Notes: a model not told the origin generated them from the letters alone. 64,000 nt of DNA from Prauserella aidingensis (GCF_024171865.1 NZ_JAMTCN010000001.1:372001-436000), one strand, 5' to 3'. Counted from the stretch's first letter, positions 10,981-18,770 are shown. Program-made: numbers and translations.

Positions 10981-12023
10981 CGCTTGTCCGCGGGCCGCAT
11001 CTCCGACACCGTGAGCTCACCGGCGTCGACGATCAGCTCGTCGTCGAGGTAGAGGCTGTTGCCGCGCATAGGAATGTCGAAGTGGCACGGCGTGTCGTTG
11101 GGACCGCCGAGCTCGTTGTTCGGGCCGATGGAGAACATCACGTTGCCGTAGAAACTGCGCAGTTCCATGCCCATGCCGCCGGGGAACTGGGTCAGCCCGT
11201 GCCAGTGGGCGCGTTCGTCGAGGCCCCAGCCGACGTGGCTCATCCCGTAACCGCGCGGGTCGTCGAACGACTTGATGTAGGACGCGAGCAGTTCGGCATC
11301 CAACCCCGACGAACCGGCGCCGCCGCGGATGTCCTGGATGAAGCCCTGCTCGATGGTGATCTCCACGGGCGTCTGCACGTAGGTGTTGAACGGCAGCAGC
11401 ACGTCCCCCGGGGCGAGCACGATCTTGCCGTCGACGCCGTCGTCGGCACCGCCGGTGAACACGAATGCGGCGGGCCAGTGGTCCCAGCGGCCCGGGGTGT
11501 CGGTGTAGCCGTACTCCGACATCGTCGGGTACACGCCGAGCCGGTAGGTCACATCGGTGCCGTGCGGGCTGGTGATGCGCATGGTCTGTGCCTTGGCCAG
11601 CAGCTCCGCGCCGGTCTCGACCCGCTCGCGCAGCTCCTTGGTCGGCATCAGCCGTGCCAGCAGTTCGGGCGGTTCGACCGCCGTCAGGATGCGCGTACCG
11701 GCGTCCTGGATTTCGAACTGTTCCTTCGAGAACAGGAGGAACGTGCAGTCCACGACCATGTCGACGGCCTTCAGCGCTTCGACGGCGTGCCGGTTGCCCG
11801 CCAGTCCGGAGTCGCCCACCGCCCACGCGCCGGAGGCGTTGACGGGCGCCGGCATCCGCAGATGGAACGCCTGGGCGCCGAGTTGGCGAGCCGCCCACAG
11901 GAACGCGTCGGCGTACTCGCCGCGTTCGGACCCGCGGGTCAGCACGGCGACCGTCTCCCCCTCGTGCACACCGGAGAAGGTCAGCTGTCGCAGGCAGATG
12001 TCGTTGAACAGGTTCTGGTCCAT
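10977..12023 (-). CDS. nicX: 2,5-dihydroxypyridine 5,6-dioxygenase
   Basis: A 348-aa non-haem Fe(II) extradiol-type dioxygenase that opens 2,5-dihydroxypyridine with O2 to N-formylmaleamate. It aligns well with remembered Pseudomonas putida NicX: ILTAVEPPELLARLMPT, SEYGYTDTPGRWDHWPA, FYGNVMFSIGPNNELGG and the C-terminal PCHFDIPMR block. The metal ligands H265, H318 and D320 of NicX correspond to H263 (MSHVGWG), H314 and D316 (CHFD). Length equals the family. AGGAGAG precedes the ATG. The presence of NicX fixes the pathway intermediate of this operon, since the leucyl-aminopeptidase-like M29 relatives lack the GRWDHWP block. Confidence 0.93.
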   Translation of the reverse strand: MDQNLFNDICLRQLTFSGVHEGETVAVLTRGSERGEYADAFLWAARQLGAQAFHLRMPAPVNASGAWAVGDSGLAGNRHAVEALKAVDMVVDCTFLLFSKEQFEIQDAGTRILTAVEPPELLARLMPTKELRERVETGAELLAKAQTMRITSPHGTDVTYRLGVYPTMSEYGYTDTPGRWDHWPAAFVFTGGADDGVDGKIVLAPGDVLLPFNTYVQTPVEITIEQGFIQDIRGGAGSSGLDAELLASYIKSFDDPRGYGMSHVGWGLDERAHWHGLTQFPGGMGMELRSFYGNVMFSIGPNNELGGPNDTPCHFDIPMRGNSLYLDDELIVDAGELTVSEMRPADKR

Positions 12024-12035
12024 GATGGTTCTCTC

Positions 12036-12863
12036 CTACTCCGGACGGGTCGCCGTCACGTGGGGCCGGACGGCATCGAGAAAGCCGGTGGGGTTGTCCC
12101 AGGGCACCATGTGGCCCGCCCCGGGAACGGTCAGCAGTGGGATCTCGGGACGCGTGCGGGTCAGTTCCTCCGCTGCGCGGGGTGGGACGACGGGGCTGTC
12201 GCCGCCCCGGACGAGCGCCACCGGCGCGGTGACCTTCGCCCAGTACTCGAAGAAGTCCTCGCGTTCGAACCCCGCGTGGGTCTCGACGACGGCGGTCTCG
12301 TCGCACGTGGCCAGCACCTCGGCACGCAGGCGCAGTTCGCGTTCGGGCCAGGCCGGGTAGAACCTCCGCACCTCGTCGGCGGTCGTGCCGCGCTGCGCCT
12401 CGCGCAGCTGTTCGAGAAACGCCTTGCGGGAGGTCGGATACGGGTCCCGACCGGGACCGGATGTCGGCGGGTCCACCAGGACGAGCGGCCCGTGGCCGCC
12501 GGGCGCGTGCAGCACCGCGTAGGCGGCCGCGATCCGCGCGCCCATCGAGTGTCCGATCACGGCCGGTGACGCCAGGTCCAGTGCCTCGACCAGGCCCGCG
12601 ACGTCGGCGGCGTAGTCGGTGAGCCGGTAGCCGCCCGAAGGGCCGCGGTCACTGTCTCCCCTGCCGCGAACGTCCGGCACCGTCACCCGGAAACCCCACT
12701 CGGCCAACCGCACCGCGACGAAATCCGCGGTGACGGCCGGACTGGTGATGCCGGGCAGCAACAGCAGGTCCGGATCTCCGGTGTCGCCGTAGCGCAGCAC
12801 GTGGTGGCGCAGCCCGTTGGCGTCGGCGAAGGCGCTCTCCCCCGCGATGTCGATCGTGCTCAT
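12036..12863 (-). CDS. nicD: N-formylmaleamate deformylase (alpha/beta hydrolase)
   Basis: A 275-aa alpha/beta hydrolase removing formate from N-formylmaleamate to give maleamate. Catalytic residues are readable: nucleophile S106 in GHSMGAR, acid D131 in VLVDPPTSGPGR, and H251 in GAGHMVPWDNP. The spacing S to D (25) and S to H (145) matches remembered P. putida NicD (S101, D125, H245; 24 and 144). The unusual acid position after strand 6 and the DPPTSGPGR motif separate it from generic esterases. GGAGGAGTG precedes the start. It sits 12 bp upstream of nicX and 5 bp downstream of the HD gene. Confidence 0.9.
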   Translation of the reverse strand: MSTIDIAGESAFADANGLRHHVLRYGDTGDPDLLLLPGITSPAVTADFVAVRLAEWGFRVTVPDVRGRGDSDRGPSGGYRLTDYAADVAGLVEALDLASPAVIGHSMGARIAAAYAVLHAPGGHGPLVLVDPPTSGPGRDPYPTSRKAFLEQLREAQRGTTADEVRRFYPAWPERELRLRAEVLATCDETAVVETHAGFEREDFFEYWAKVTAPVALVRGGDSPVVPPRAAEELTRTRPEIPLLTVPGAGHMVPWDNPTGFLDAVRPHVTATRPE

Positions 12864-12868
12864 CGTGG

Positions 12869-13465
12869 TCACTCCTCCTCCGGCAACCGGGCGGACGCCC
12901 AGTCCAGCCATTCCGCGACATGGCCCTGCGCGGCGGGCACGCGCACCCGCTCGGCCATGTACTGCAACTTGGCGGCCGCTTTCTCCCGGGAGCACGCGCC
13001 GCTCGTGACCCAGCCGGCCGTCAGGTCGGCGAGGGTTTCCAGGAAGGACAGTGAGTCGGCGGCCTGCAGTTCGTCGCCGCCGCTCAGGCCGCCGACCTCG
13101 TGCAGGCCGACGAGCCTGCGCACCTCCGCCACGTCCACCTCGGCAGCCACGGGCCCGACGCCACCGAGCCACACGGTGACCGCATCCGCGGACCGCAGGC
13201 TGTGCGCGAACAGGTAGAACGGGTCGTCCCAGTCCGTGTTCGCATGGTCCAGAACCGGCCCGCCGGGGAACATCCGCTCGATGTCGTGGGTGAGCGCGGC
13301 GAGGCGTGCCTCGGCCGTGGCGTCCGGGACGAGGTGCACGAGCCAGTCGCGCGCCCGGCGCAGGTGCAGTTCCTGGCCGTACGGTGCGATCCACCCGGTC
13401 GCCAGTCGTTCGACCTCGGTGCCCGGCGCGAGGGCGGGCGGCGCCCACGGGGTCACGGAGGTCAT
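12869..13465 (-). CDS. HD-domain-like protein of the pyridine operon, possible phosphohydrolase
   Basis: A 198-aa soluble protein. I do not recognise a named family, but the pattern fits the HD metal-dependent phosphohydrolase fold: H34 (QELHLRRARDWL), the doublet H60-D61 (LTHDIERMF), H88 with AHSLRSADAV, H122 (VGLHEVGG) and D137 (ELQAADSLSF). These are the usual metal-binding positions in order. Both neighbours are tightly coupled (ATGA overlap with the SRPBCC gene; 5 bp to nicD), so it belongs to the pathway. I infer it could remove a phosphate from a phosphorylated pyridine intermediate made by the PEP-synthase-like pair in the same operon. A structural or regulatory role is the alternative. 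Confidence 0.75.
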   Translation of the reverse strand: MTSVTPWAPPALAPGTEVERLATGWIAPYGQELHLRRARDWLVHLVPDATAEARLAALTHDIERMFPGGPVLDHANTDWDDPFYLFAHSLRSADAVTVWLGGVGPVAAEVDVAEVRRLVGLHEVGGLSGGDELQAADSLSFLETLADLTAGWVTSGACSREKAAAKLQYMAERVRVPAAQGHVAEWLDWASARLPEEE

Positions 13466-14136
13466 GACCGCCCCCGCCCCATGCTGTGCCCGAGTGCGAC
13501 GAGTCCGACGGCCAGGGACGCGGCGCTCAGCGCGGCCGCGACCTTCGCCCACCGCTCGGCGGCGGCCGATTCGGGGGCATGTCCGGGTTCGGCGATCTGT
13601 CGGACGGAACGGTCGCGGTCGCCTGTCGCCACCTCCCGTGCGCCGCCCGGCGTGTCCGCGGCCAGGGCCGGTGACGGCCGCTGCGGCGTCTCACCGCCGA
13701 GGGCGGCCTCGAGGTTGCGCGCGAACTCCGCGGTGACCTTGCCCGCCTGTTTCGCGACGACCTTCTGCCCGACACTGCCGAGCGCGCCCGCCAGTGCCAC
13801 GTCGCCGTCGACGACCACGGTCGTACCGTCGCCGCCGGGCTCCAGTTCGACGGCGACCGAAGCCCGCACGTTGCCCATCGCGCCGCGCACCGTCTTGCCG
13901 GTCGCCGTGAACGCGACCCGTTTCTCCGGCACCCGCTCCACGATCGTCAGGTCGGCCGCGAACGTCGCCGACATCGGGCCGACGCTCTGCGTCACCCGCA
14001 CCCGCAGCTCGTCCGGACCGGACATGCTCAGGTCCTCGACACCCGGCATGCACTTCGCGACCAGTTCCGGCTGGTCCACGAAGTTCCACACCTCGGCCAC
14101 AGGGCGTCCGAGGCGGAACTCTTCCCGCAGTTTCAT
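13462..14136 (-). CDS. SRPBCC (CoxG-like) subunit/assembly factor of the Mo hydroxylase, membrane-anchored
   Basis: A 224-aa protein. Residues 1-145 form an SRPBCC/CoxG domain (MKLREEFRLGRPVAEVWNF, then KCMPGVEDL, and a C-terminal helix GQKVVAKQAGKVTAEFARNL). A Pro/Asp-rich linker follows, and residues about 190-217 are a hydrophobic helix (AAALSAASLAVGLVALG), suggesting a C-terminal membrane anchor as in CoxG. CoxG-type proteins recruit Mo hydroxylases to the membrane or serve as substrate-delivery domains. In the Ensifer 3-hydroxypyridine dehydrogenase an SRPBCC component is reported (from memory) to be a separate subunit, as here. It overlaps both neighbours by 4 bp. Confidence 0.88.
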   Translation of the reverse strand: MKLREEFRLGRPVAEVWNFVDQPELVAKCMPGVEDLSMSGPDELRVRVTQSVGPMSATFAADLTIVERVPEKRVAFTATGKTVRGAMGNVRASVAVELEPGGDGTTVVVDGDVALAGALGSVGQKVVAKQAGKVTAEFARNLEAALGGETPQRPSPALAADTPGGAREVATGDRDRSVRQIAEPGHAPESAAAERWAKVAAALSAASLAVGLVALGHSMGRGRS

Positions 14137-15020
14137 GGTGTCCCCTCCCCCCACGCCTGCCGGGCGTGGGACTCGCGCAGTTCGGTGAGCACTCTGCGCA
14201 CGTACACGGGCAGCAGATGGCGGCGGTACTCCGCACTCGCGCGGATGTCCGACGGCGGATCGGCGACCTCGAGCGCGGCGTCGGACGCAGCCGCCACGTC
14301 GGCGTCACGAAGTTCCGTACCCTCGAGCCGGTCGGCGGACGCGGTGGCGAGCACGGGGGTGTCGGCCACGCCGCCCAGCGCGATCCGAACGTCCCGCCAC
14401 CGGCCACCGTCGTCGCGGCTGCCCGCGGCAGCCACGCTGACGACGGCGAAATCGTTGTGTTTGCGGCACAGTTCCCGGAAGGCGACCGCCTCGGCCGGTG
14501 GTGGGAACTCGACCGCGACGACCAGTTCCCGGGGATCGACCGCGGTGGCGTACGAGCCCTCGTACAGCTCGTCGACCGGGATCCGGCGGACACCCTCCGG
14601 ACCGGCGGCTACCACCACCGCGTCGAGGGTGAGGCACGCCAGCGGCAGCTCACCGGTCGGATCGGCGTGCACCAGAGCCCCGCCGACCGTGCCGCGGTTG
14701 CGCACCTGCCGGTCTCCGATGTGCCGCACGATCCGCGGCAGCAGCGGCAGTCGCCGTGCCAGCAGGGAGGAACGCTCCACGGTGGAGTACCGGACGAGTG
14801 ATCCGATGGTCACGCGGTCGCCGTCGGCGACGATGTCGTCGAGTTCGTCGATCTCGTTGATGTCGACGATCGCGTCCGGCCGCCACAGCCGCATGTTCAG
14901 CATCGGCACCAGGCTCTGTCCTCCGGCCAGTACCCGCGCGGTTCCCGGGTAGTCGCCGAGTGTGGCTACGGCGTCGGCCACCGACCGAGGCCGGTGGTAC
15001 TCGAACGGGGCCGGTTTCAT
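14133..15020 (-). CDS. Molybdenum hydroxylase medium (FAD) subunit
   Basis: A 295-aa CoxM/NdhM-type flavoprotein subunit that takes electrons from the [2Fe-2S] subunit. FAD-binding motifs are ARVLAGGQSLVPMLNMRLW (about residues 30-48) and RNRGTVGGALVHADPTGELP (about 106-126). The C-terminal CO-dehydrogenase-flavoprotein domain is complete (VYVRRVLTEL). The start ATG overlaps the stop of the PpsB-like gene (ATGA). It is separated from the large and small subunit genes by five genes, an unusual order for the family but consistent with one co-regulated operon. Confidence 0.92.
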   Translation of the reverse strand: MKPAPFEYHRPRSVADAVATLGDYPGTARVLAGGQSLVPMLNMRLWRPDAIVDINEIDELDDIVADGDRVTIGSLVRYSTVERSSLLARRLPLLPRIVRHIGDRQVRNRGTVGGALVHADPTGELPLACLTLDAVVVAAGPEGVRRIPVDELYEGSYATAVDPRELVVAVEFPPPAEAVAFRELCRKHNDFAVVSVAAAGSRDDGGRWRDVRIALGGVADTPVLATASADRLEGTELRDADVAAASDAALEVADPPSDIRASAEYRRHLLPVYVRRVLTELRESHARQAWGEGTP

Positions 15021-16102
15021 GCGCCGCCGCTCCCCCGCACGACCCGCTGCCCGGCGAACCGCGCGAGCACCCGGTCGACCGGCGACTTGCGGTCGCCGAC
15101 CAGTTGCTCGGTCCCGCGCCTGCTCCACACCGTCTCCGGGCGCACCTGCAGCACGCGCACCTCACCGTGCTCGCCGACAGCCCACTCGATGTCCTGTGGC
15201 GCGCCGCGGTGCCGTTCGATCCGCTTCGCCAGCTCGGCGAGCGCGTGGAGCTGCTCGTCGGTCACGCACGGCTGCGAGCGCAGTTCGTCAGCCACCTCGA
15301 CCAGCGCCACTTCGCCGCATCCGGGATCGAAGGCGAACTTGGATTCCTGCTCGACGATGTCCCGGTCGAGCACTTCGAAGGTGACCTTGTCGACGCGGTA
15401 CCGGCTCGGGGTGATCCCGCCGCTGACGACGCCCTCACCGAGTCCCCAGCATCCTTCGACGACGACCTTCGAGCGATCGCCGCTGACCGGGTCGAGGGTG
15501 AACATCACCCCGGCCGACCGTGCGGCCACCATCTGCTGGACACCGACGCAGATGCCCAGATCGGAGGGCGGAGGCTTCTCGTCCTCGGTACGGTATGTCA
15601 GCACCGCCTCACCGAACATGCCCGCCCAGCAGCGCCGCACATGCCGGAGCAGCTCCTCGACGCCGCGGATCCACAGGAACGTGTCGTACTGGCCCGCGAA
15701 GCTCGCGCCCGCGAGGTCCTCGGACTCACCGCTCGAGCGTACGGCGACAGGTACATCGACCTGTCCTGAACGCGTGCCGAGCTCGGCGTACGCCTCGCAC
15801 ACCGCGGTCTCCAGTTCCGGCGGCAGCGGCGCGGACTCGATCTCAGCGGTCAGTCCGGCGCTGATCTCCCGGATCTCCGACAGCTCGGCGTTCGCTGCCT
15901 GGCTGCGTGCCTCCTCGGCGCGCCGTGTCAGTCCCGCCGCGTCGAGGAACCGTCGGTAGGCGCCGGTGGTGATCCCGAATCCGGGCGGCACCTCGAAGCG
16001 GGCCGCGTGCATGTCCGCGAGGCTGCCGAACTTGCCGCCCAGCAGCCGGTTCCCCGGTGCCTCGGGGTCGTCGATCCACAGTACGTGCGGGGTGGTGGTC
16101 AT
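15017..16102 (-). CDS. PEP synthase/PPDK N-terminal (ATP-grasp) domain protein, phenylphosphate synthase beta-like
   Basis: A 361-aa stand-alone pyruvate phosphate dikinase ATP-binding domain. ATP-grasp features are LLGGKFGSLADMHAARFEVPPGF, VAVRSSGESEDLAGASFAGQYDT and the C-terminal HRGAPQDIEWAV...VLQVRPETVW. It lacks the phospho-histidine and PEP-binding domains of full-length PEP synthase (about 800 aa); the phospho-His domain is on the next gene upstream. Size and split match the beta subunit of phenylphosphate synthase (about 40 kDa), which together with the alpha subunit transfers the beta-phosphate of ATP to phenol. Inference: it charges the His-domain partner to phosphorylate the hydroxypyridine OH. 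A role in Mo-enzyme maturation is the alternative. Confidence 0.85.
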   Translation of the reverse strand: MTTTPHVLWIDDPEAPGNRLLGGKFGSLADMHAARFEVPPGFGITTGAYRRFLDAAGLTRRAEEARSQAANAELSEIREISAGLTAEIESAPLPPELETAVCEAYAELGTRSGQVDVPVAVRSSGESEDLAGASFAGQYDTFLWIRGVEELLRHVRRCWAGMFGEAVLTYRTEDEKPPPSDLGICVGVQQMVAARSAGVMFTLDPVSGDRSKVVVEGCWGLGEGVVSGGITPSRYRVDKVTFEVLDRDIVEQESKFAFDPGCGEVALVEVADELRSQPCVTDEQLHALAELAKRIERHRGAPQDIEWAVGEHGEVRVLQVRPETVWSRRGTEQLVGDRKSPVDRVLARFAGQRVVRGSGGA

Positions 16103-17982
16103 GCGGATGCCTCCTCGATGACACGGACGACGCCGGTGCCGCCGTCCACTTCGATGAGCTGACCGGTCTCGATGGACGTCGTCGCGAAGCCCGTGCCGAC
16201 CACCGAGGGCAGGCCATACTCGCGGCAGATGATCGCGGTGTGCGCCATGATGCCGCCGACGTCGGAGACGGCGGCCGACAAGCGGGAGAACACCGGGGCC
16301 CAGCTCGGCGCGGTGATGCGGCAGACGAGGATGTCCCCGTCCTCCACCAGGTGCAGGTCCTCGGGGTCGAGGATCACGCGTGCCTTTCCGACGGCTGAAC
16401 CCGCCGAGGCGGCGACGCCACGCAGCTGCCCGTCGTCGGCCCCGTCCTCGCCACCGGTGCCCAGCCATTCGTCGATCGACTGCTGCGTGATGCCCCAGAG
16501 CATCACCGTCAGCGGTTCGGTGATGAACTCCGGCGGCACCCCGAGCGCCGGCTGCGGCGGGTGGGCCTTCAGCACGTCCCGAATGCGGCGGCGGCGCTCG
16601 ACCTCCGGCCGCCAGTACGTCACGCCCCTGGCCTCGGCATCGGTCGCCCACCCGATGATCAGGTCGTAGAGCGCGGAATAGATCTCGTTGCGGTGCAGGT
16701 AGAAGATGTCCTCGCGGTCGTCGAGGAAGTCGTGTGCGACGAACACGTCGCCGAGCTCCCGTACCTTCGAGAAGAACAGCGTGTGGTGCCAGTGTTCGAC
16801 GTAGAAGTTGTGGTTCTCGACGAACGGGAACACCTTCCGTGCCAGCTCGATCAGGCCGTCGAACTCCTCGCGGTCGGCCTCGGTCGGCAGGTAGCCGCGG
16901 TACTCCTCGGTGATGCGGCTGCGTTCGGCGAGGATCGACTCGAGCGGGCGGTCGATCTCCTCACCATCGAGCAGGTTCTTGATGTAGCCCCGCATCGCGG
17001 TGAACGGCAGGCGTAGATCGTCGATCCACGCCCGGTCGCTGTGCGTGTAGCCCGCGCCGGTCGAGAACCAGAACCACGGGTCCTGCGCCTCCTCGAACGC
17101 CTCGATCCACCGTGGACCGTTGGGGTGGGCCCGTACCGCCGCGATCGCGGCGTCCGGATCCTCCGTACCCAGCAGCTGGTCCGTCACACCGAGCTCGACG
17201 GCCAATCGCGCCAGCTTGCGCAGCTCGTCGTCCGGACGGAACAGCAGGATGTCGATGCCCGACACCATCTTCGCCAGCGTCTGATCGGTGATCCCGGGGA
17301 ATGCGGCCTGGCAGAATTCCTGGAACGTGAGATAGGCGCCGTAACCGAGGTTGAGCATCTCGAAGTGGTAGGAGCCCATCTCGAACAGGTTGTGGATGAG
17401 TTCGCCGTACTTCGTGAGGAGCTCGTAGCTCGAGTACGTCCCGCGGTGGGATAGCACGCTCTCGAGGGGCTCCCGGTCCGGCAGTGGCCGGAACTCGATC
17501 GCCTTGAGCCGCTTGATGCAGTCGGTGGCCTTTGCCTCCCACTCCTCGTAGATCTCGTCCCAGTTCTCGTAGTAGTGGCCGGCACGTTCCGAGAACTCCT
17601 CGGCCCGGCGGGCGATCTCGTCCGGGTCGGTGACCGCACTCGGGCTGATGTAGAGGTACCCGTTGATGATCCGGTGCTCGATGCCGCCCGCGGGCGGGAC
17701 CGGCCAGACCCGCGTGGACATCTGACTGGCGGCCACCCACCAGTTCTCGGTCATGATGGTGTCGAACGGGTACAGCGGTTCGGGGTTGTGCATCCCGTCG
17801 AAGAACCAGAACTTGCCGTCCTCGCTCTCGGCGCGTTCCTCGCTCAACAGCGCGTAGTAGGGGTACATGCTCTGCCAGCCTTCGGCCCCTTCCGGAGTCC
17901 GGATCGCGAACGGACTCGCGAACCGTTCACCGGGAACGGCTTCGGCCGGGGTCGTATCCGGGTGGGAATCAGCCAGTGTCAT
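16099..17982 (-). CDS. PEP-utilising (phospho-His) protein, phenylphosphate synthase alpha-like
   Basis: A 627-aa soluble protein with two parts. Residues about 1-500 are an aromatic-rich domain (FWFFDGMHNPEPLYPFDT, TRVWPVPPAGGIEHRIING, WHHTLFFSKVRELG) resembling the substrate domain of phenylphosphate synthase alpha and related split PEP synthases. Residues about 530-620 are the PEP-utiliser mobile domain with the phosphorylatable His in DVGGIMAHTAIICREYGLP (H581). No ATP-grasp domain is present; it is supplied by the 361-aa partner, with a 4-bp overlap. The start is supported by GGAGGCG upstream. I infer phosphorylation of the hydroxypyridine. Rifampicin phosphotransferase has a different single-chain order and is less likely. 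Confidence 0.85.
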   Translation of the reverse strand: MTLADSHPDTTPAEAVPGERFASPFAIRTPEGAEGWQSMYPYYALLSEERAESEDGKFWFFDGMHNPEPLYPFDTIMTENWWVAASQMSTRVWPVPPAGGIEHRIINGYLYISPSAVTDPDEIARRAEEFSERAGHYYENWDEIYEEWEAKATDCIKRLKAIEFRPLPDREPLESVLSHRGTYSSYELLTKYGELIHNLFEMGSYHFEMLNLGYGAYLTFQEFCQAAFPGITDQTLAKMVSGIDILLFRPDDELRKLARLAVELGVTDQLLGTEDPDAAIAAVRAHPNGPRWIEAFEEAQDPWFWFSTGAGYTHSDRAWIDDLRLPFTAMRGYIKNLLDGEEIDRPLESILAERSRITEEYRGYLPTEADREEFDGLIELARKVFPFVENHNFYVEHWHHTLFFSKVRELGDVFVAHDFLDDREDIFYLHRNEIYSALYDLIIGWATDAEARGVTYWRPEVERRRRIRDVLKAHPPQPALGVPPEFITEPLTVMLWGITQQSIDEWLGTGGEDGADDGQLRGVAASAGSAVGKARVILDPEDLHLVEDGDILVCRITAPSWAPVFSRLSAAVSDVGGIMAHTAIICREYGLPSVVGTGFATTSIETGQLIEVDGGTGVVRVIEEASA

Positions 17983-18071
17983 GGGTACGCCTCCGCCTGG
18001 GATCGGGTCGTGGAACTGCGCTCGCGCAGCGGTCTCCGGTCAGGGCCGGGATGCTGAGGAATTCGGGATGG

Positions 18072-18734
18072 TCAGGGCCTCGGGGTATCGAGAGTTGCGA
18101 GATAGCTGAGGACATCGGCGACCTCGACGACGTCGCCGTACTTCTGATCGATGTCGAACAGGTTCGCCTCGTGGGGTTCCTGAGCTCTGTCGGCGACGCA
18201 CTCGCGGGGAACGAGTACCGGGTAGCCGTACTGGACCGCGTCCACGACGGTCGCCCTGACACAGCCGCTGGTCGTCGCCCCGGCCACGACGACCGTGTCC
18301 ACTCCGGACGCGGCGAGGTAGGACGACAGTGCGGTACCGAAGAACGCCGACGCTCCGGTCTTGACGACGAGGTGCTCGTCCGGCCGCGGTTCGAGCCGGT
18401 CGTCGATCTCGACGAGCCTGCTGCCCACTTCGAGGGCCCGCATGCCGGTGGCCTTCTTCAGCCAGGTCAGGGTGTCCCGCTGCGCCGGGTCGTAGGCGAT
18501 GGTCGTGAACACCACCGGCAGGTCCGCTGCACGTGCAGCGTCGAGCAACCGGGCGGTCGCCGCGATCTCGCCGGACATGTCGGAGCCCGTAGGGCTCGCC
18601 GGGTCGGTGAAGCCGTAGGAGAAGTCGACCACCACCACCGCCGGGCGGGCGCCACGCTCCACCGGCCTGCCGAAACCGGCCCGGTCGTAGACGTGGTCGG
18701 TCGTGTGTGTGCCTGCCACGGCGGCTCCCTTCAT
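18072..18734 (-). CDS. nicF: Maleamate amidohydrolase (isochorismatase-like cysteine hydrolase)
   Basis: A 220-aa isochorismatase-fold amidase converting maleamate to maleate plus ammonia. The cysteine-hydrolase triad is visible: D37 (VVVVDFSYGFTDP), K125 (LVVKTGASAFFGT) and C158 (GATTSGCVRATVVDAVQYGY). The start at 18734 has a strong GGAGGT 6 nt upstream. It is the first gene of the operon; 89 bp, with a small CTGCG-CGCAG hairpin, separate it from the PpsA-like gene. Other isochorismatase-type amidases (nicotinamidase, carbamoylsarcosine amidase) share the triad, so the assignment rests on co-occurrence with nicX, nicD and nicE. Confidence 0.87.
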   Translation of the reverse strand: MKGAAVAGTHTTDHVYDRAGFGRPVERGARPAVVVVDFSYGFTDPASPTGSDMSGEIAATARLLDAARAADLPVVFTTIAYDPAQRDTLTWLKKATGMRALEVGSRLVEIDDRLEPRPDEHLVVKTGASAFFGTALSSYLAASGVDTVVVAGATTSGCVRATVVDAVQYGYPVLVPRECVADRAQEPHEANLFDIDQKYGDVVEVADVLSYLATLDTPRP

Positions 18735-18756
18735 TGGAACACCTCCGCCAGTTTGC

Positions 18757-18770
18757 ATACCGGTATACCA
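18757..18770. promoter_or_regulatory. Putative GntR operator at the nicF promoter
   Basis: Two overlapping perfect palindromes, ATACCGGTAT (18757-18766) and GGTATACC (18762-18769), lie 23-36 bp upstream of nicF. CGGTATACCA resembles the FadR/VanR-subfamily GntR box (T-x-GTATAC-x-A type, from memory). On the minus strand TATACC could be the -10, so binding would block transcription. The gene-free 18735-19027 stretch also carries the divergent regulator promoter. Confidence 0.6.

Noticed and set aside
7982-15020. Aerobic CO dehydrogenase
   Set aside because: The large subunit has AYRGYGQ and lacks the AYRCSFR active-site loop of form I CoxL.
16099-17982. Rifampicin phosphotransferase or rifampicin resistance
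   Set aside because: Rph is a single chain with ATP-grasp first; here the domains are split over two genes within a catabolic operon.
7179-18734. Nicotinate (nicAB/nicC) pathway
   Set aside because: No FAD monooxygenase NicC and no cytochrome-containing NicB subunit; the SRPBCC subunit and split PEP synthase pair fit a hydroxypyridine route better. Not excluded experimentally.
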